This document shows, piece by piece, positions 17,391 to 26,452 of a stretch of 64,000 nt of DNA. Origin of the DNA: Solibacteraceae bacterium (GTDB lineage: Bacteria; Acidobacteriota; Terriglobia; Bryobacterales; Bryobacteraceae). The position numbers and the translations under genes were made by a program. The notes under the pieces are model-generated. The model was not told where the DNA came from. It ran no database searches and worked only from the letters and a program-made list of their open reading frames with translations. The stretch spans positions 24,039 through 88,038 of the forward strand of contig JALSRK010000008.1 of assembly GCA_026984795.1 (NCBI GenBank), read 5' to 3'. Position 1 is the stretch's first letter. Each line of letters opens with the position of its first letter.

Positions 17391-18879
17391 AGCCCTCCGC
17401 TTCCAAGAAGCCTGAGCCCGCCAGAGAGCGCAGCAGAGCGGTGAACTCCGCCGGGCCGATCCGCTCGTGGATCAGACCTTCCCGCCGGCAGAACTCGTAG
17501 ATCTGCCGGCCGGTGCGCGGCTGCGTGCACTCGGCCAGGACCTGCGCCGTCCACGGCTGGATTCCGGACTCGGCGCGGAAGGGATAGTCCGTGCTCACCG
17601 TGATGCCGGTGACGGCGACGCCTTCCCTCTCGAACGCGTGCTCTGAGGTCATGCGGCACTGCGGCGAAGTCCGGTAGCGGGATTCCAGCAGCACTCGTTC
17701 GAAGCCCGGGGCGGCGGACCGGCCGAGCCACTCCATCATCCAGGCGATCTCCGCCGGTCCCGTGCGGGGTCCGGCCACGCAGCGGTTCAGGAACGGGGGG
17801 CGCGAGGAATCGGCATGCTTCTCGACGACGAGCATCCCGTGGCAGAAGGAGCGGACGCCGGCCTGTTCGAAGCGCCGGAGCAGCTCCCGCGCCTCTTCCG
17901 GAGAACGCTGTCCCCGGAAGGCGAGACTGGAGGCAAGGGCTTCCGGGGGAAACGTGTCGATCTCGACGAACAGGAGGTCGAAGGCTTCCGCCTCGCCGCC
18001 CAGCCATTCCCGCGCCCGGCGCTCGAAACTCTTCTCGTTGAGATCCAAGCCCGTGGTCAGGCAGTAGAGCCGCCCGCCGGGCGCGAGGACCTTCGGAGCG
18101 CCGGCCACGACGCCGTGCGAGATCGCCTCTCCGGCTTCACCGGCGTCGCGGAAGGTCCATTTGGAGCGGAGCGCCGGCACGTAGGGCGGATGAGCGACGA
18201 TGCGGTCGAACTCGAGTCCTTCCACCGGCTCGTAGAGGTCGCCTTCGACGGCGTGGAAGTTCTCCAGGCCGTTCAGACGGGCGTTGAATCGTGCGAAGTG
18301 CGCCGCCCGCGCCAGCACGTCGGCCGCCCAGGCCTGCCGGGCGACGCCGCTCGCCGCCGCCGAGAGCGCCGCTACGCCGGTTCCGGCGCAGAGGTCCAGG
18401 AGGCGGTCGCAGGGAGTCCGGGGCAGCAGCCGGAGAAACTCGCCCGTGGCCTTCGTGATCGCCGGGTAAACGGCGTCGGCCGGAGCCTGATACGGCCCGC
18501 CTCCCGGCGCGCAGTGCCGGTCGGAGACCAGCAGCACGCCCTCGCATGGCGCGAGCATGACCGGTGAGAGGAGCCGGCCGGCCGCCGAGGGATCCTTGTC
18601 CAATAACCCCAGCCGCCCCATGGCCTCCGTGATCGCGCCTGGGATCGCCGCGTCCCATTCGGCCTTCGGAACCGACTCTCCGAGCACGTACAGCCGGGCC
18701 AGCAGCCCCAGGCGGGATTCGCGATCCGCGCCCTCGACGCGGCCCCTGCCGCCCAGGACCTCGTAGAGCTTTCCCACGCCTGCCGTCCGGCAGAGAGGCT
18801 CGGGGGCGAACCCGGCGCCGGTAAGGAAATCGCGGACCTGTTCGAAGTCGTCAGAAGATCCGAATCGAAGAGGAAACAA
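17365..18879 (-). CDS. class I SAM-dependent methyltransferase (methyltransferase-small type)
   Basis: 504 residues. The SAM site is seen in DLCAGTGVAALSAA (motif I) and the catalytic-loop motif is AHPPYVP, a variant of NPPY. This order is typical of enzymes that methylate N atoms in proteins or nucleic acids (PrmC/TrmN6/RsmC class). An N-terminal helical domain (1-160) and a C-terminal 200 residues without known motifs make it longer than PrmC. The start is TTG at 18879, preceded by GGAAGGAG. It is transcribed with the upstream repeat protein (21-base gap), antisense to the flanking tssK genes. A role in modifying T6SS parts is possible but not shown. Confidence 0.7.
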   Translation of the reverse strand: MFPLRFGSSDDFEQVRDFLTGAGFAPEPLCRTAGVGKLYEVLGGRGRVEGADRESRLGLLARLYVLGESVPKAEWDAAIPGAITEAMGRLGLLDKDPSAAGRLLSPVMLAPCEGVLLVSDRHCAPGGGPYQAPADAVYPAITKATGEFLRLLPRTPCDRLLDLCAGTGVAALSAAASGVARQAWAADVLARAAHFARFNARLNGLENFHAVEGDLYEPVEGLEFDRIVAHPPYVPALRSKWTFRDAGEAGEAISHGVVAGAPKVLAPGGRLYCLTTGLDLNEKSFERRAREWLGGEAEAFDLLFVEIDTFPPEALASSLAFRGQRSPEEARELLRRFEQAGVRSFCHGMLVVEKHADSSRPPFLNRCVAGPRTGPAEIAWMMEWLGRSAAPGFERVLLESRYRTSPQCRMTSEHAFEREGVAVTGITVSTDYPFRAESGIQPWTAQVLAECTQPRTGRQIYEFCRREGLIHERIGPAEFTALLRSLAGSGFLEAEGFKPPAAEG

Positions 18880-18900
18880 TGTGTCGGCTCCTTCCGGGAG

Positions 18901-20631
18901 CTAGTCTTTCAGCACGAAGTACAGTACCACGGCCACGGCGATGAGGAACAAGGCGATGAGCGTCACGATCAGCCAGACCGGCACGCCCTTGCGAGGCGGT
19001 TCGGGCTCGGGCTCCTGCGGCGCGCTTTCGGCGGCCGGCTGCTGTTCGGCTCCGGCCACGGCCCCCGCCTGAATGATGCGCGTGAAGTCACTGGGCCCTT
19101 CTTCCTCCATGACCTCGCCGGCAGGTTCAGGCTCCGGCTCGGGAGCGGTCCGGAAGGCCTGGGTGGCGTCGGCGCTCGCTGACGCGGCCGGCGGAGCGGC
19201 CATCTTGAAAAGCCGAGTGTATTCGCCGGGTTCTTCTTTCTTCTTATCCGGAGCCGGGAGCGGCTCGGCCTGGGAGAGATCTTTCCTCGCCAGTTCGCCC
19301 TCGGCCAGCGGTGAGTGGAACATCGCGTCGAACTCATCCTGTTTGGCGCCGCCGGGAGGCGTCGCGGGGCCGGGCGTGCGGGCCTGCTCCATGAGGCGGG
19401 TGAATTCGCCCGGCTCCTGGGTTTGCTTGTCGGGCCGGGAGATCTCTTGCGGGACGTCCACGGACTGGAACAGGCGCGTGAAGTCTCCGGGCTCTTGTTT
19501 CTCTTGCGGCCGCGGGGCTGCCGGCATCGCATCCTGGGTGGGGAGGCGTTCGCCTGCCTCGAAGAGCCGGGTGAACTCACCCGCGTCTGGTTTCTGACCT
19601 GGCGCAGCTTTTTGAGGGGGCGGTTGCGCCGGCGGCTCCGGCCTCTTGGCGGCGGGCATCGCCGGCTCGGTGGGCAAGCTGCCGGGTTCGGCCTGGAAGA
19701 GCCGGGTAAACTCGCCGGCGTCCTCGGGCGGCGGCGGGCCTGCGGGCTGGGGTTCCGGCTTGGCCGCCTTGGGTTCCGGAGCGGGAGACTTGCCAGCGGC
19801 GGGAGCGGACCCTGTCTGAAACAGTCGGGTGAACTCGCCGGCGTCCTGCGTGGGCTGGGACGCGGGTTGGTCGGCCGTCTCCTCGGGGGAGGCTTCGGGC
19901 TTCCTGGCGGCGGGCATCGCCGGCTCGGTGGGCAAGCTGCCGGGTTCGGCCTGGAACAAACGGGTGAACTCTCCCGCATCCTGTTCGGGTTGGGGCGGCG
20001 CTTTTTCGGCGGGCGGTTCGGCAGCAGGCTCCGGCTTGCCGGCCACCGGCATGGCCGGCTCGGTGGGCAAGCTGCCGGGTTCGGCCTGGAAGAGCCGGGT
20101 GAACTCGCCGGCGTCCTCGGGCGGCGGCGGGCCCGCGGGCTGGGGTTCCGGCTCGGCCGCCTTGGGTTCCGGAGCGGGAGACTTGCCAGCGGCGGGAGCG
20201 GACCCTGTCTGAAACAGTCGGGTGAACTCGCCGGCGTCCTGCGTGGGCTGGGACGCGGGTTGTTCGACCGGCTCCTCAGGGGAAGCTTCGGGCTCCTCGG
20301 CGGCGGGCGGCGCCTCGGCCTTCGGCGCCTCGGCTGGTTCACTGGGTTGGGCCGGAGCGGGTTCGGCCTGGAACAGCCGGGTGAACTCGCCGGCGTCTGT
20401 GCCGCCCCCGGGCGGCGGAGCAGGCCCCGTCCCCGGACCGGCAGGCTTCAGCGGCGCCGGGCGCAGCGGCTCTTCGGGGGCGGAAGCGAGGTCCGTTTTC
20501 TCACCGCCGGCCTCCCCGGCTCCCGCCTTCAGTCTGTCGATGGGCGGGATCCGCCACATGCCGACCCGCGCCAGCGGATCATCCCCCGCCTTGCCCTGGC
20601 CTTCCGGATGTCGCTTCTCCTCGTCGGCCAC
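18901..20631 (-). CDS. tail-anchored membrane protein with about eleven GEFTRLFQ-type motifs
   Basis: 576 residues from a GTG at 20631, chosen because GGAGGAG stands five to six bases before it. The protein is nearly all Pro/Ala/Glu-rich and disordered. A short motif repeats at 25-55-residue spacing: DAGEFTRLFQ (copies 1-6), DAGEFTRLFE, EPGDFTRLFQ, EPGEFTRLME, EEPGEYTRLF and GPSDFTRII, with a degenerate DEFDAMFH between. The last 28 residues form one membrane helix (PVWLIVTLIALFLIAVAVVLYF) and a short basic-acidic end, so the chain should face the cytoplasm. The motif's invariant Phe-Thr-Arg suggests multivalent docking or phosphorylation sites. It lies between two tssK genes. No known domain was recognised; I believe similar motifs occur in other acidobacterial T6SS loci but cannot confirm. 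Confidence 0.75.
   Translation of the reverse strand: MADEEKRHPEGQGKAGDDPLARVGMWRIPPIDRLKAGAGEAGGEKTDLASAPEEPLRPAPLKPAGPGTGPAPPPGGGTDAGEFTRLFQAEPAPAQPSEPAEAPKAEAPPAAEEPEASPEEPVEQPASQPTQDAGEFTRLFQTGSAPAAGKSPAPEPKAAEPEPQPAGPPPPEDAGEFTRLFQAEPGSLPTEPAMPVAGKPEPAAEPPAEKAPPQPEQDAGEFTRLFQAEPGSLPTEPAMPAARKPEASPEETADQPASQPTQDAGEFTRLFQTGSAPAAGKSPAPEPKAAKPEPQPAGPPPPEDAGEFTRLFQAEPGSLPTEPAMPAAKRPEPPAQPPPQKAAPGQKPDAGEFTRLFEAGERLPTQDAMPAAPRPQEKQEPGDFTRLFQSVDVPQEISRPDKQTQEPGEFTRLMEQARTPGPATPPGGAKQDEFDAMFHSPLAEGELARKDLSQAEPLPAPDKKKEEPGEYTRLFKMAAPPAASASADATQAFRTAPEPEPEPAGEVMEEEGPSDFTRIIQAGAVAGAEQQPAAESAPQEPEPEPPRKGVPVWLIVTLIALFLIAVAVVLYFVLKD
19662..19869. repeat. long direct repeat, copy A (pairs with 20055-20262)
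   Basis: These 208 bases match 20055-20262 with only three differences that I can see by eye; the offset is 393 bases, exactly 131 codons, so the reading frame is kept. It encodes two GEFTRLFQ motifs and the linkers around them. A third, shorter partial copy lies at about 19911-19985. Confidence 0.85.
20055..20262. repeat. long direct repeat, copy B (pairs with 19662-19869)
   Basis: Second copy of the in-frame 208-base repeat. Silent and missense differences are few (for example GTGAA against GTAAA), which points to recent duplication or ongoing gene conversion inside the motif array. Confidence 0.85.
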
Positions 20632-20775
20632 TGAACTCCTCCGAAGAATCACACCGGTCCGGCCGCCGCCGGCCGAATTCCCGGGTCTTGCCCCTTATCA
20701 ATAGTGACACCGACTCCGCCCGGATTCAATGACTGCCTCCAGAGCCCGAGTTAGCGGAATCCGCGGCGCCGCACT

Positions 20776-20781
20776 TATAAT
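20776..20781 (+). promoter_or_regulatory. -10 element upstream of second tssK
   Basis: A perfect TATAAT stands 64 bases before the ATG at 20846. The best -35 candidate is TTAGCG at 20751-20756 with a long 19-base spacer, so strength is uncertain. It would drive the tssK2-tssL-tssM-kinase operon. Confidence 0.45.
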
Positions 20782-20845
20782 ACGAAACGGCGGGCACTGC
20801 ACCGGAACAGGCACGCGGCTCGCACGCCGATCGACCGAGTGGGAC

Positions 20846-22198
20846 ATGAAGCAGCTTTCCAGGGTCGTCTGGTCGGAGGGGATGCACCTGGCGCCCCACC
20901 ATTTCCAGGCGCAATCCCGCTATTACGAAGACACGATCCACTTCGCCACTTCGGCTCTCTGGTTCGCTCCGTACGGTTTCTCGGGCTGGGAACTGGATGC
21001 GGAGGCATTGAAGAACGGTACGGTCTCTGTCGTCCACGCCCGGGGCCTGTTTCCGGATGGGCTGCCGTTCCACCTGCCGGAATGCGATCCGCCGCCGCCG
21101 CCGCGAAACATCACCGACGATTTTTCCCCGGTGGCTGACCGGCTGCTCGTCTATCTCGGTGTGCCCGGGCGGCGGGAGGATGGCCCCACCTGCGTCCTGG
21201 AGTCCGGGGCCGCCAATCCCAGCGCGCGTTACGTCGCCGAACCCCAGACGATCCCGGACGAAAACACGGGGCGTGACGAAAAGGTCGTTCGGGTGGGGCG
21301 GAAGAACCTGAGGCTTTACTTGGAGGACGAGCTGAGCGAGGACGTCATGGCCATGCCGCTGGCGCGGATCATGCGCGACGGGGCGGGGCATTTCGTCTAC
21401 GACCCGGAGTTCATCCCGCCATGCCTGAAGATCAGCGCCAGTCCGCGGCTCACACAGATCCTGACCCGCCTGTTGGATGTGCTCGAGGACAAGAGCGCCA
21501 CCCTCGCTCCGGAAGCCGCCGGGGGCGAAGCCGCGGCCACCTTTTCCCAGCGCGAGGTGGCCGGTTTCTGGTTCCGGCACTCGGTGAACAGCGCCCTCTC
21601 CTCGTTGCGGAACCTGTGCCTGGTCAAGCAGGGCCATCCTGAAGAGGCCTACATGGAGCTGGCCCGGCTCGCCGGGGCCCTCTCGACCTTCGCCTTGGAC
21701 GCTACGCCGGCCGACATTCCACTGTACGACCACGACCACCTCGACCGGTGCTTCGGCGAGTTGGACGAGCGCATCCGCTTTCATCTGGAGACCGTGCTGC
21801 CCACCAACTGCGTGTCAATCGCGCTCGCGCCGACCCAGAATTACTTCTACGCCGGTAAGATCACTGACGCCCGGGTCTTCGGCCGCTCGCGGTGGATCTT
21901 CTCGATCCGTTCCCGTATCGGCGAGGCGGAGCTGATCCGGCTCACGCCGCAACTGGTGAAAATCTGCTCCCGGGCCTTCATCGGCAAGCTCGTGGAGCGG
22001 GCCTTGCCGGGCCTGACGCTCACCCATTTGCCGGTGCCGCCCTCGGCGGTGGCTCCCAAAGTGGAGCGCCAGTACTTCGCGATCGCCAAGGCCGGGCCGT
22101 GTTGGGAACACATGGTAAAGACCAGGGAGGTGGGCGTTTACGTCCCGGGCGAGCTGCCGAGCCCCGAAATCGGCATTCATGTCATTCTGGGGGCTTGA
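20846..22198 (+). CDS. tssK: T6SS baseplate protein TssK (copy 2)
   Basis: 450 residues from the ATG at 20846, which aligns with the usual TssK start. It opens VVWSEGMHLAPHHFQAQSRYYE, the canonical TssK motif, then GLFPDGLPFHLP and FWFRHSVNSALSSLRN in the middle. It is close in length to copy 1 but clearly divergent; the two share the motif skeleton (for example WSxG...P.H.Q, YDHDxL, GEAxLI, PQLVKxCS) rather than long identical stretches. This copy is 20 bases upstream of tssL and so is the one physically coupled to the membrane-complex genes. Confidence 0.93.
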   Translation: MKQLSRVVWSEGMHLAPHHFQAQSRYYEDTIHFATSALWFAPYGFSGWELDAEALKNGTVSVVHARGLFPDGLPFHLPECDPPPPPRNITDDFSPVADRLLVYLGVPGRREDGPTCVLESGAANPSARYVAEPQTIPDENTGRDEKVVRVGRKNLRLYLEDELSEDVMAMPLARIMRDGAGHFVYDPEFIPPCLKISASPRLTQILTRLLDVLEDKSATLAPEAAGGEAAATFSQREVAGFWFRHSVNSALSSLRNLCLVKQGHPEEAYMELARLAGALSTFALDATPADIPLYDHDHLDRCFGELDERIRFHLETVLPTNCVSIALAPTQNYFYAGKITDARVFGRSRWIFSIRSRIGEAELIRLTPQLVKICSRAFIGKLVERALPGLTLTHLPVPPSAVAPKVERQYFAIAKAGPCWEHMVKTREVGVYVPGELPSPEIGIHVILGA

Positions 22199-22218
22199 AT
22201 TCTTGAAGGGGAGTGGAG

Positions 22219-22953
22219 ATGGCTGGAGGAGAACATGCCGTCGCGGCGCAACCGCGGCGTTCCGTATCCCGTGAGCCGAACCTGGCGTACCTCTACCAGG
22301 AAGTCTTCACGGCGATCGTCCGCCTGCGCACCAACCGCCAGAGCGTCACCGACGCCGAGGCCTTCCGCGTCCACATGCGGCAGCTGATCGGCGCCGCCGA
22401 GAAGAACGCCCAGGCCCGCGGCTACACGCTCGAGGACATTCGCCTGGCCACTTTCGCCGCGGTGGCTTTCCTGGACGAGTCGGTTCTGAATCTGCGGGAC
22501 TCCGCGGTCTTCGCCGACTGGCCGCGCCGCCCGATGCAGGAAGAGCTGTTCGGCGGCCACGTCGCCGGCGAGCTCTTCTTTCAGACGCTGGACCGGCTTC
22601 TCGGCCGCGGCGATTCCACCGAAACCGCCGACGTCCTCGAGGTCTTCCACCTCAGCCTGCTGCTCGGCTACCGGGGCAAGTACGGCATCGGCGGGCAGGC
22701 GGAACTCGACGCGCTGATGCGGAACATCGGCGACAAGATCCGCCGCATCCGCAAGGATCAGGGGTGGTTCTCTCCCGCCTGGGCCCCCGTGGGAACCCTG
22801 GCGACGGCGCAGCAGGACCCCTGGATCAAACGTCTCGCGATCACTGCCGGCGTCTGCCTGATCGTGGCTTTGCTGCTGTTCGCCGGCTACCGGTTCTCTC
22901 TCGCTTCCGGCGTGGGGGACCTGGTAGCCCTGGTCACCCAAGTGAGGAGCTGA
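22219..22953 (+). CDS. tssL: T6SS membrane-complex protein TssL (DotU/IcmH)
   Basis: 244 residues. The ATG at 22219 is preferred over an in-frame GTG at 22213 because AAGGGGAG (22206-22213) then has proper spacing. The cytoplasmic helical domain (about 15-195) has FLDESVLNLRD and LLLGYRGKYGIGG, both diagnostic of DotU. One membrane helix near the C-terminus (about 206-226) anchors it in the inner membrane; there is no OmpA-like peptidoglycan-binding extension. TssL joins TssM and TssJ in the transenvelope complex. The stop is 6 bases before tssM. Confidence 0.93.
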   Translation: MAGGEHAVAAQPRRSVSREPNLAYLYQEVFTAIVRLRTNRQSVTDAEAFRVHMRQLIGAAEKNAQARGYTLEDIRLATFAAVAFLDESVLNLRDSAVFADWPRRPMQEELFGGHVAGELFFQTLDRLLGRGDSTETADVLEVFHLSLLLGYRGKYGIGGQAELDALMRNIGDKIRRIRKDQGWFSPAWAPVGTLATAQQDPWIKRLAITAGVCLIVALLLFAGYRFSLASGVGDLVALVTQVRS

Positions 22954-22959
22954 TCCGCC

Positions 22960-25900
22960 ATGTCGCTGTACGCCATCCTCAGCCTCCTGATGCTCGTCTA
23001 CATGACGCTCGTTTTCTTCGCCGGGACCTTTCTGGGGCTCCAGGGCAGCGACCTGTGGATCTTCCGCGCCATGATGGCGCTGATCGGCGTCCTCGGCATG
23101 GCCGTCTACCTCTGGTATTACTTCAAGAGCGTCCGTCCGCAGCGCCTCAAAAGGGACAAGCAGGGGGGCGGGGAAGCCGAAAAAGGCGACCGCGAAACGG
23201 ACTATCTGATCAAGGAGGCCGAGTCGCGGCTGGCTTCCGCCGAGCTGGGCGGCAAGGCCAAGATCGCCAACCTTCCCGTCTTGCTCGTCACCGGCAAGCC
23301 CGGTTCGGCGAAGACTTCCACGCTGGTACATTGCGGTCTCCATCCGGAGCTGATCGCCGGACAGGTCTGGAGCGGCGACCTGATCGCCCCGACGGCCTCG
23401 GCCAACATCTGGTTCGCCGAGAGGTCGGTCTTCGTAGAGGCCGGCGGCAAACTGCTGGCGCGCCGGAACGCCTGGAAACGGCTGTTGAAGAAACTTCGGC
23501 CGCGCACGCTGAGTGCGGTGTTCGGAGCCCGGCGGGACGCTCCCCGGGCCGCCCTCGTTTGCGTTTCCTCCGAGGAGTTCCTTCAGGCCGGCTCTTCGGA
23601 CGCCTTGGCCGGCCGGGCGCGGGAGCTGCGCCAGCGCCTCGAAGAAGCCTCGCAGGCGTTTGGCGTCCGGCTCCCGGTTTACGTGCTCTTCACCAAAGCG
23701 GACCGCATCGCTTTTTTCGCCGAGTACGCCCGGAATCTTCAGGATGAAGAAACCGGCCAGGTGGTGGGCGTCACCGTTCCGGCCGATGCGGCCTCCGGCG
23801 ACGGCATTTATACCGAGCGCCAGACCCGGCTGCTCCAGCGGTACTTCGACAACCTGATCTACACGCTGTGCGACCGCCGCACGGACCTGCTCTCGCGGGA
23901 GCGGGACGAGAACGCCCGGGCCGGCATCTACGAGTTTCCCCGGGAGCTGCGCAAGCTGCGACAGAACCTGGTGCAGTTCCTCGTCGATCTTTGCCGGCCG
24001 AGCCAGTTGCGCGCCGGCCCCTTCCTGCGGGGCTTCTATTTTTCCGGCGTCCGCGCCATCGTGGTCCGGGAGGCGGCCGAGCGGCCCCGCGCCGCCGATC
24101 GGGGAGCCCGGGAGATCGACGCGGCGACGATGGTGTTTACCACCGAGGAGGCCCGCAAGGCGGCCAGGGAGGGGCGCCCGGCGGTGGCCCGCAAAAAGCC
24201 CCAGTGGATCTTCCTCTCGCATCTGTTCAAGGACGTCATCCTCGCCGACGGCCTGTCCAACGAAGGCGCGGGCGCGAGCGTCAAAGCCAACCGCATCCGG
24301 CGGATTCTGCTCGCCACCGCCGGCTTCATGCTCGTCTTCTGGATGGTGGCCTTGACCGTCTCCTTCTTCGGCAACCGCCGCCTGGAGACCGAGGTGATGG
24401 AGTCGGTGCAAGGGATCGGCGAGGCGGAAGCGGCGGCGGGCGCATTGCCCTCCGTGGACGCCCTGACCCGGCTCGAGACCGTCCGCCAGGCGCTGGAACG
24501 GCTCACGCAGTATCGCATCGACGGCCCGCCGTGGCGGCTCCGCTGGGGGCTCTATATCGGCAACGACCTCTACCCGGCCGTCCGCCGCGTCTACTACAGC
24601 CGGTTCCACCAGCTCCTGTTCGCCGACACGCAGGCGAACCTACTGGCCACCCTGCAGCGTCTGCCGGACCGTCCGTCGCCCACCGACGAATACCAGCCGA
24701 TCTACAACACCTTGAAGGCGTACTTGATCACCACCTCGCATCCCGACAAGAGCTCGCCGGAATTCCTCACGCCGGTCCTGATGGAGCATTGGGTGCGGCA
24801 CCGGGATGTGGACGAGGAGCGCCGCAATCTGGCCGAGCGGCAGTTCGCCTTCTATGCCGCCGACCTGCTGAACTCCAATCCCTTCTCTGAGGAGAACGAC
24901 CAGCTCGCCATCGAGCGCGGCCGCCGGTACCTCTCCCAGTTTGCCGGCGTGGAGCGCGTCTACCAGTTCATGATCGCGGAGGCTTCCCGGCAGAACCCCT
25001 CCATCAACTTCAACCGGATGTTCCCCGGCTCGGCGGCGGTGGTGGTGAACAACCGCGAGGTGCCGGGGGCGTTCAGCAAGAACGGCTGGGCCTTCATGCA
25101 GGACGCCCTCAAGAACGCCGACCGCTTCTTCGGAGGCGAGGAGTGGGTGCTGGGCAAGCAGCCCGCCGCCCGGATGGACCCGGGCCAGCTGGCCGCCCAG
25201 CTCGCCGAACGATACCGCAGGGAGTTCATCGAGCAGTGGCGGGAATACTTGCGGGATACCCGCGTGGTCCGCTACCGGAGCCTCGCCGATGCGGCGAAGA
25301 AGCTCGGCGTGCTCTCCGGGGCGCAGTCCCCGCTGCTGGCGGCGCTGTGGCTGGCCTCCCGGAACACCGCCGTCGATTCCGAGGACATGAAGAAAGTGTT
25401 CCAGCCGGTGCAGTACGTGGTGCCGCCGGAGAGCGAGGACCGGTTCATCGGCGACTCGAACGCCGCCTACATGCAGGCGCTGCTCGGGTTGCAGAGCGCC
25501 GTCGAGCAGGCCGCCGGGGCGGGATCGAACCGCGACGCCTTCGTCGCCCAGATCAACGCCCAGGCGGCCCAGGCCAAGGTCACCACCCGGCAGCTCGCCC
25601 AGAACTTCCGGGTGGATCCGCAGACCCGGATCGGCCCCACCGTCGAGCAGCTTCTCGAACGGCCCATCGTCTACGCCGAGGCGCTCGTCCGCGCGCTCGG
25701 CCCTGCCGAGTTGAACGCCAAGGGGCGGGCGCTGTGCTCTCAGTTCCACGCCCTGATGCGGAAGTACCCGTTCCGGCCCGACGCCGCTCAAGAAGCCACG
25801 CTCGCCGAGGTCGCGGCGATCTTCCAGCCCGGCGCCGGCGCTCTGTGGACGTTCTATGAGGAAGATCTCAGAGAGTACCTGATCCGCCAGGGCGGCCTCT

Positions 25901-26430
25901 TCGCCCAGAAACCCGGCAGCAAGATCCGCATCAACCCGGCGTTCATCAACTTTTTCAATCGCGCCGCCGTCTTCTCCGAGGCGCTCTATCCGGCGGGTTC
26001 CACCGAGCCGAAGCTGGCTTTCAAACTCACCGGTCACCCGGCCGAGGGAATCCGGCGGATCCGCCTGACTATCGAGAACCAGACTCTGACCATCGGACGC
26101 CGGCCTGCCTCGCTGGTCTTCGTCTGGCCCGGCAACCGCAACCAGCGGGTGTCGCTGACCGGCCAGTTCGGAGGCGGGCCGGAGCTGGCGTTCACTTCCT
26201 ATCAGGGCTTGTGGGCCGTCTTCCGCTTTTTCGGCGACGCCGACCGGTGGCAGACGGCCGGCAACGTCCACAAGCTGGAGTGGATTCTCCGCCAGGGGCG
26301 CGCCGGACGGCCCCTGACACTGCCCGACGGGCGGCCCCTGACCGTGCGGTTCGATCTGGAGGCCGCCGCACCGGTGTTTTCCAAAGACTTCTTGGCGAGC
26401 CTGCGCTGCGTCTCCACCGTGGCCCGCTGA
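22960..26430 (+). CDS. tssM: T6SS inner-membrane protein TssM (IcmF)
   Basis: 1156 residues, typical for TssM. Two N-terminal membrane helices (about 5-25 and 35-56), then a cytoplasmic NTPase-like domain with TGKPGSAKTS at 111-120, a Walker A variant in which the Gly before Lys is Ala. A third membrane helix lies near 450 (IRRILLATAGFMLVFWMVALTV), followed by the long periplasmic IcmF-related and C-terminal beta domains ending near CVSTVAR. TssM spans the envelope and contacts TssJ and TssL. It sits between tssL (6-base gap) and the kinase gene (22-base gap). No tssJ is seen. Confidence 0.94.
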   Translation: MSLYAILSLLMLVYMTLVFFAGTFLGLQGSDLWIFRAMMALIGVLGMAVYLWYYFKSVRPQRLKRDKQGGGEAEKGDRETDYLIKEAESRLASAELGGKAKIANLPVLLVTGKPGSAKTSTLVHCGLHPELIAGQVWSGDLIAPTASANIWFAERSVFVEAGGKLLARRNAWKRLLKKLRPRTLSAVFGARRDAPRAALVCVSSEEFLQAGSSDALAGRARELRQRLEEASQAFGVRLPVYVLFTKADRIAFFAEYARNLQDEETGQVVGVTVPADAASGDGIYTERQTRLLQRYFDNLIYTLCDRRTDLLSRERDENARAGIYEFPRELRKLRQNLVQFLVDLCRPSQLRAGPFLRGFYFSGVRAIVVREAAERPRAADRGAREIDAATMVFTTEEARKAAREGRPAVARKKPQWIFLSHLFKDVILADGLSNEGAGASVKANRIRRILLATAGFMLVFWMVALTVSFFGNRRLETEVMESVQGIGEAEAAAGALPSVDALTRLETVRQALERLTQYRIDGPPWRLRWGLYIGNDLYPAVRRVYYSRFHQLLFADTQANLLATLQRLPDRPSPTDEYQPIYNTLKAYLITTSHPDKSSPEFLTPVLMEHWVRHRDVDEERRNLAERQFAFYAADLLNSNPFSEENDQLAIERGRRYLSQFAGVERVYQFMIAEASRQNPSINFNRMFPGSAAVVVNNREVPGAFSKNGWAFMQDALKNADRFFGGEEWVLGKQPAARMDPGQLAAQLAERYRREFIEQWREYLRDTRVVRYRSLADAAKKLGVLSGAQSPLLAALWLASRNTAVDSEDMKKVFQPVQYVVPPESEDRFIGDSNAAYMQALLGLQSAVEQAAGAGSNRDAFVAQINAQAAQAKVTTRQLAQNFRVDPQTRIGPTVEQLLERPIVYAEALVRALGPAELNAKGRALCSQFHALMRKYPFRPDAAQEATLAEVAAIFQPGAGALWTFYEEDLREYLIRQGGLFAQKPGSKIRINPAFINFFNRAAVFSEALYPAGSTEPKLAFKLTGHPAEGIRRIRLTIENQTLTIGRRPASLVFVWPGNRNQRVSLTGQFGGGPELAFTSYQGLWAVFRFFGDADRWQTAGNVHKLEWILRQGRAGRPLTLPDGRPLTVRFDLEAAAPVFSKDFLASLRCVSTVAR

Positions 26431-26452
26431 GCGCTGACTGACGATTCCGCCC

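Noticed and set aside
18901..20631. CRISPR-like repeat array
   Set aside because: Spacing varies, repeats keep reading frame and code for a motif, and there is no cas gene.
19315..20634. A 439-codon plus-strand frame made of GRLRRRLR-type repeats
   Set aside because: It is the complement of the motif-array gene; the minus strand has the ribosome-binding site, membrane helix and disordered composition of a real protein.
22177..24609. An 810-codon open frame on the minus strand
   Set aside because: It is antisense to tssL and tssM and shows only His/Gly/Arg-rich shadow sequence without any domain.
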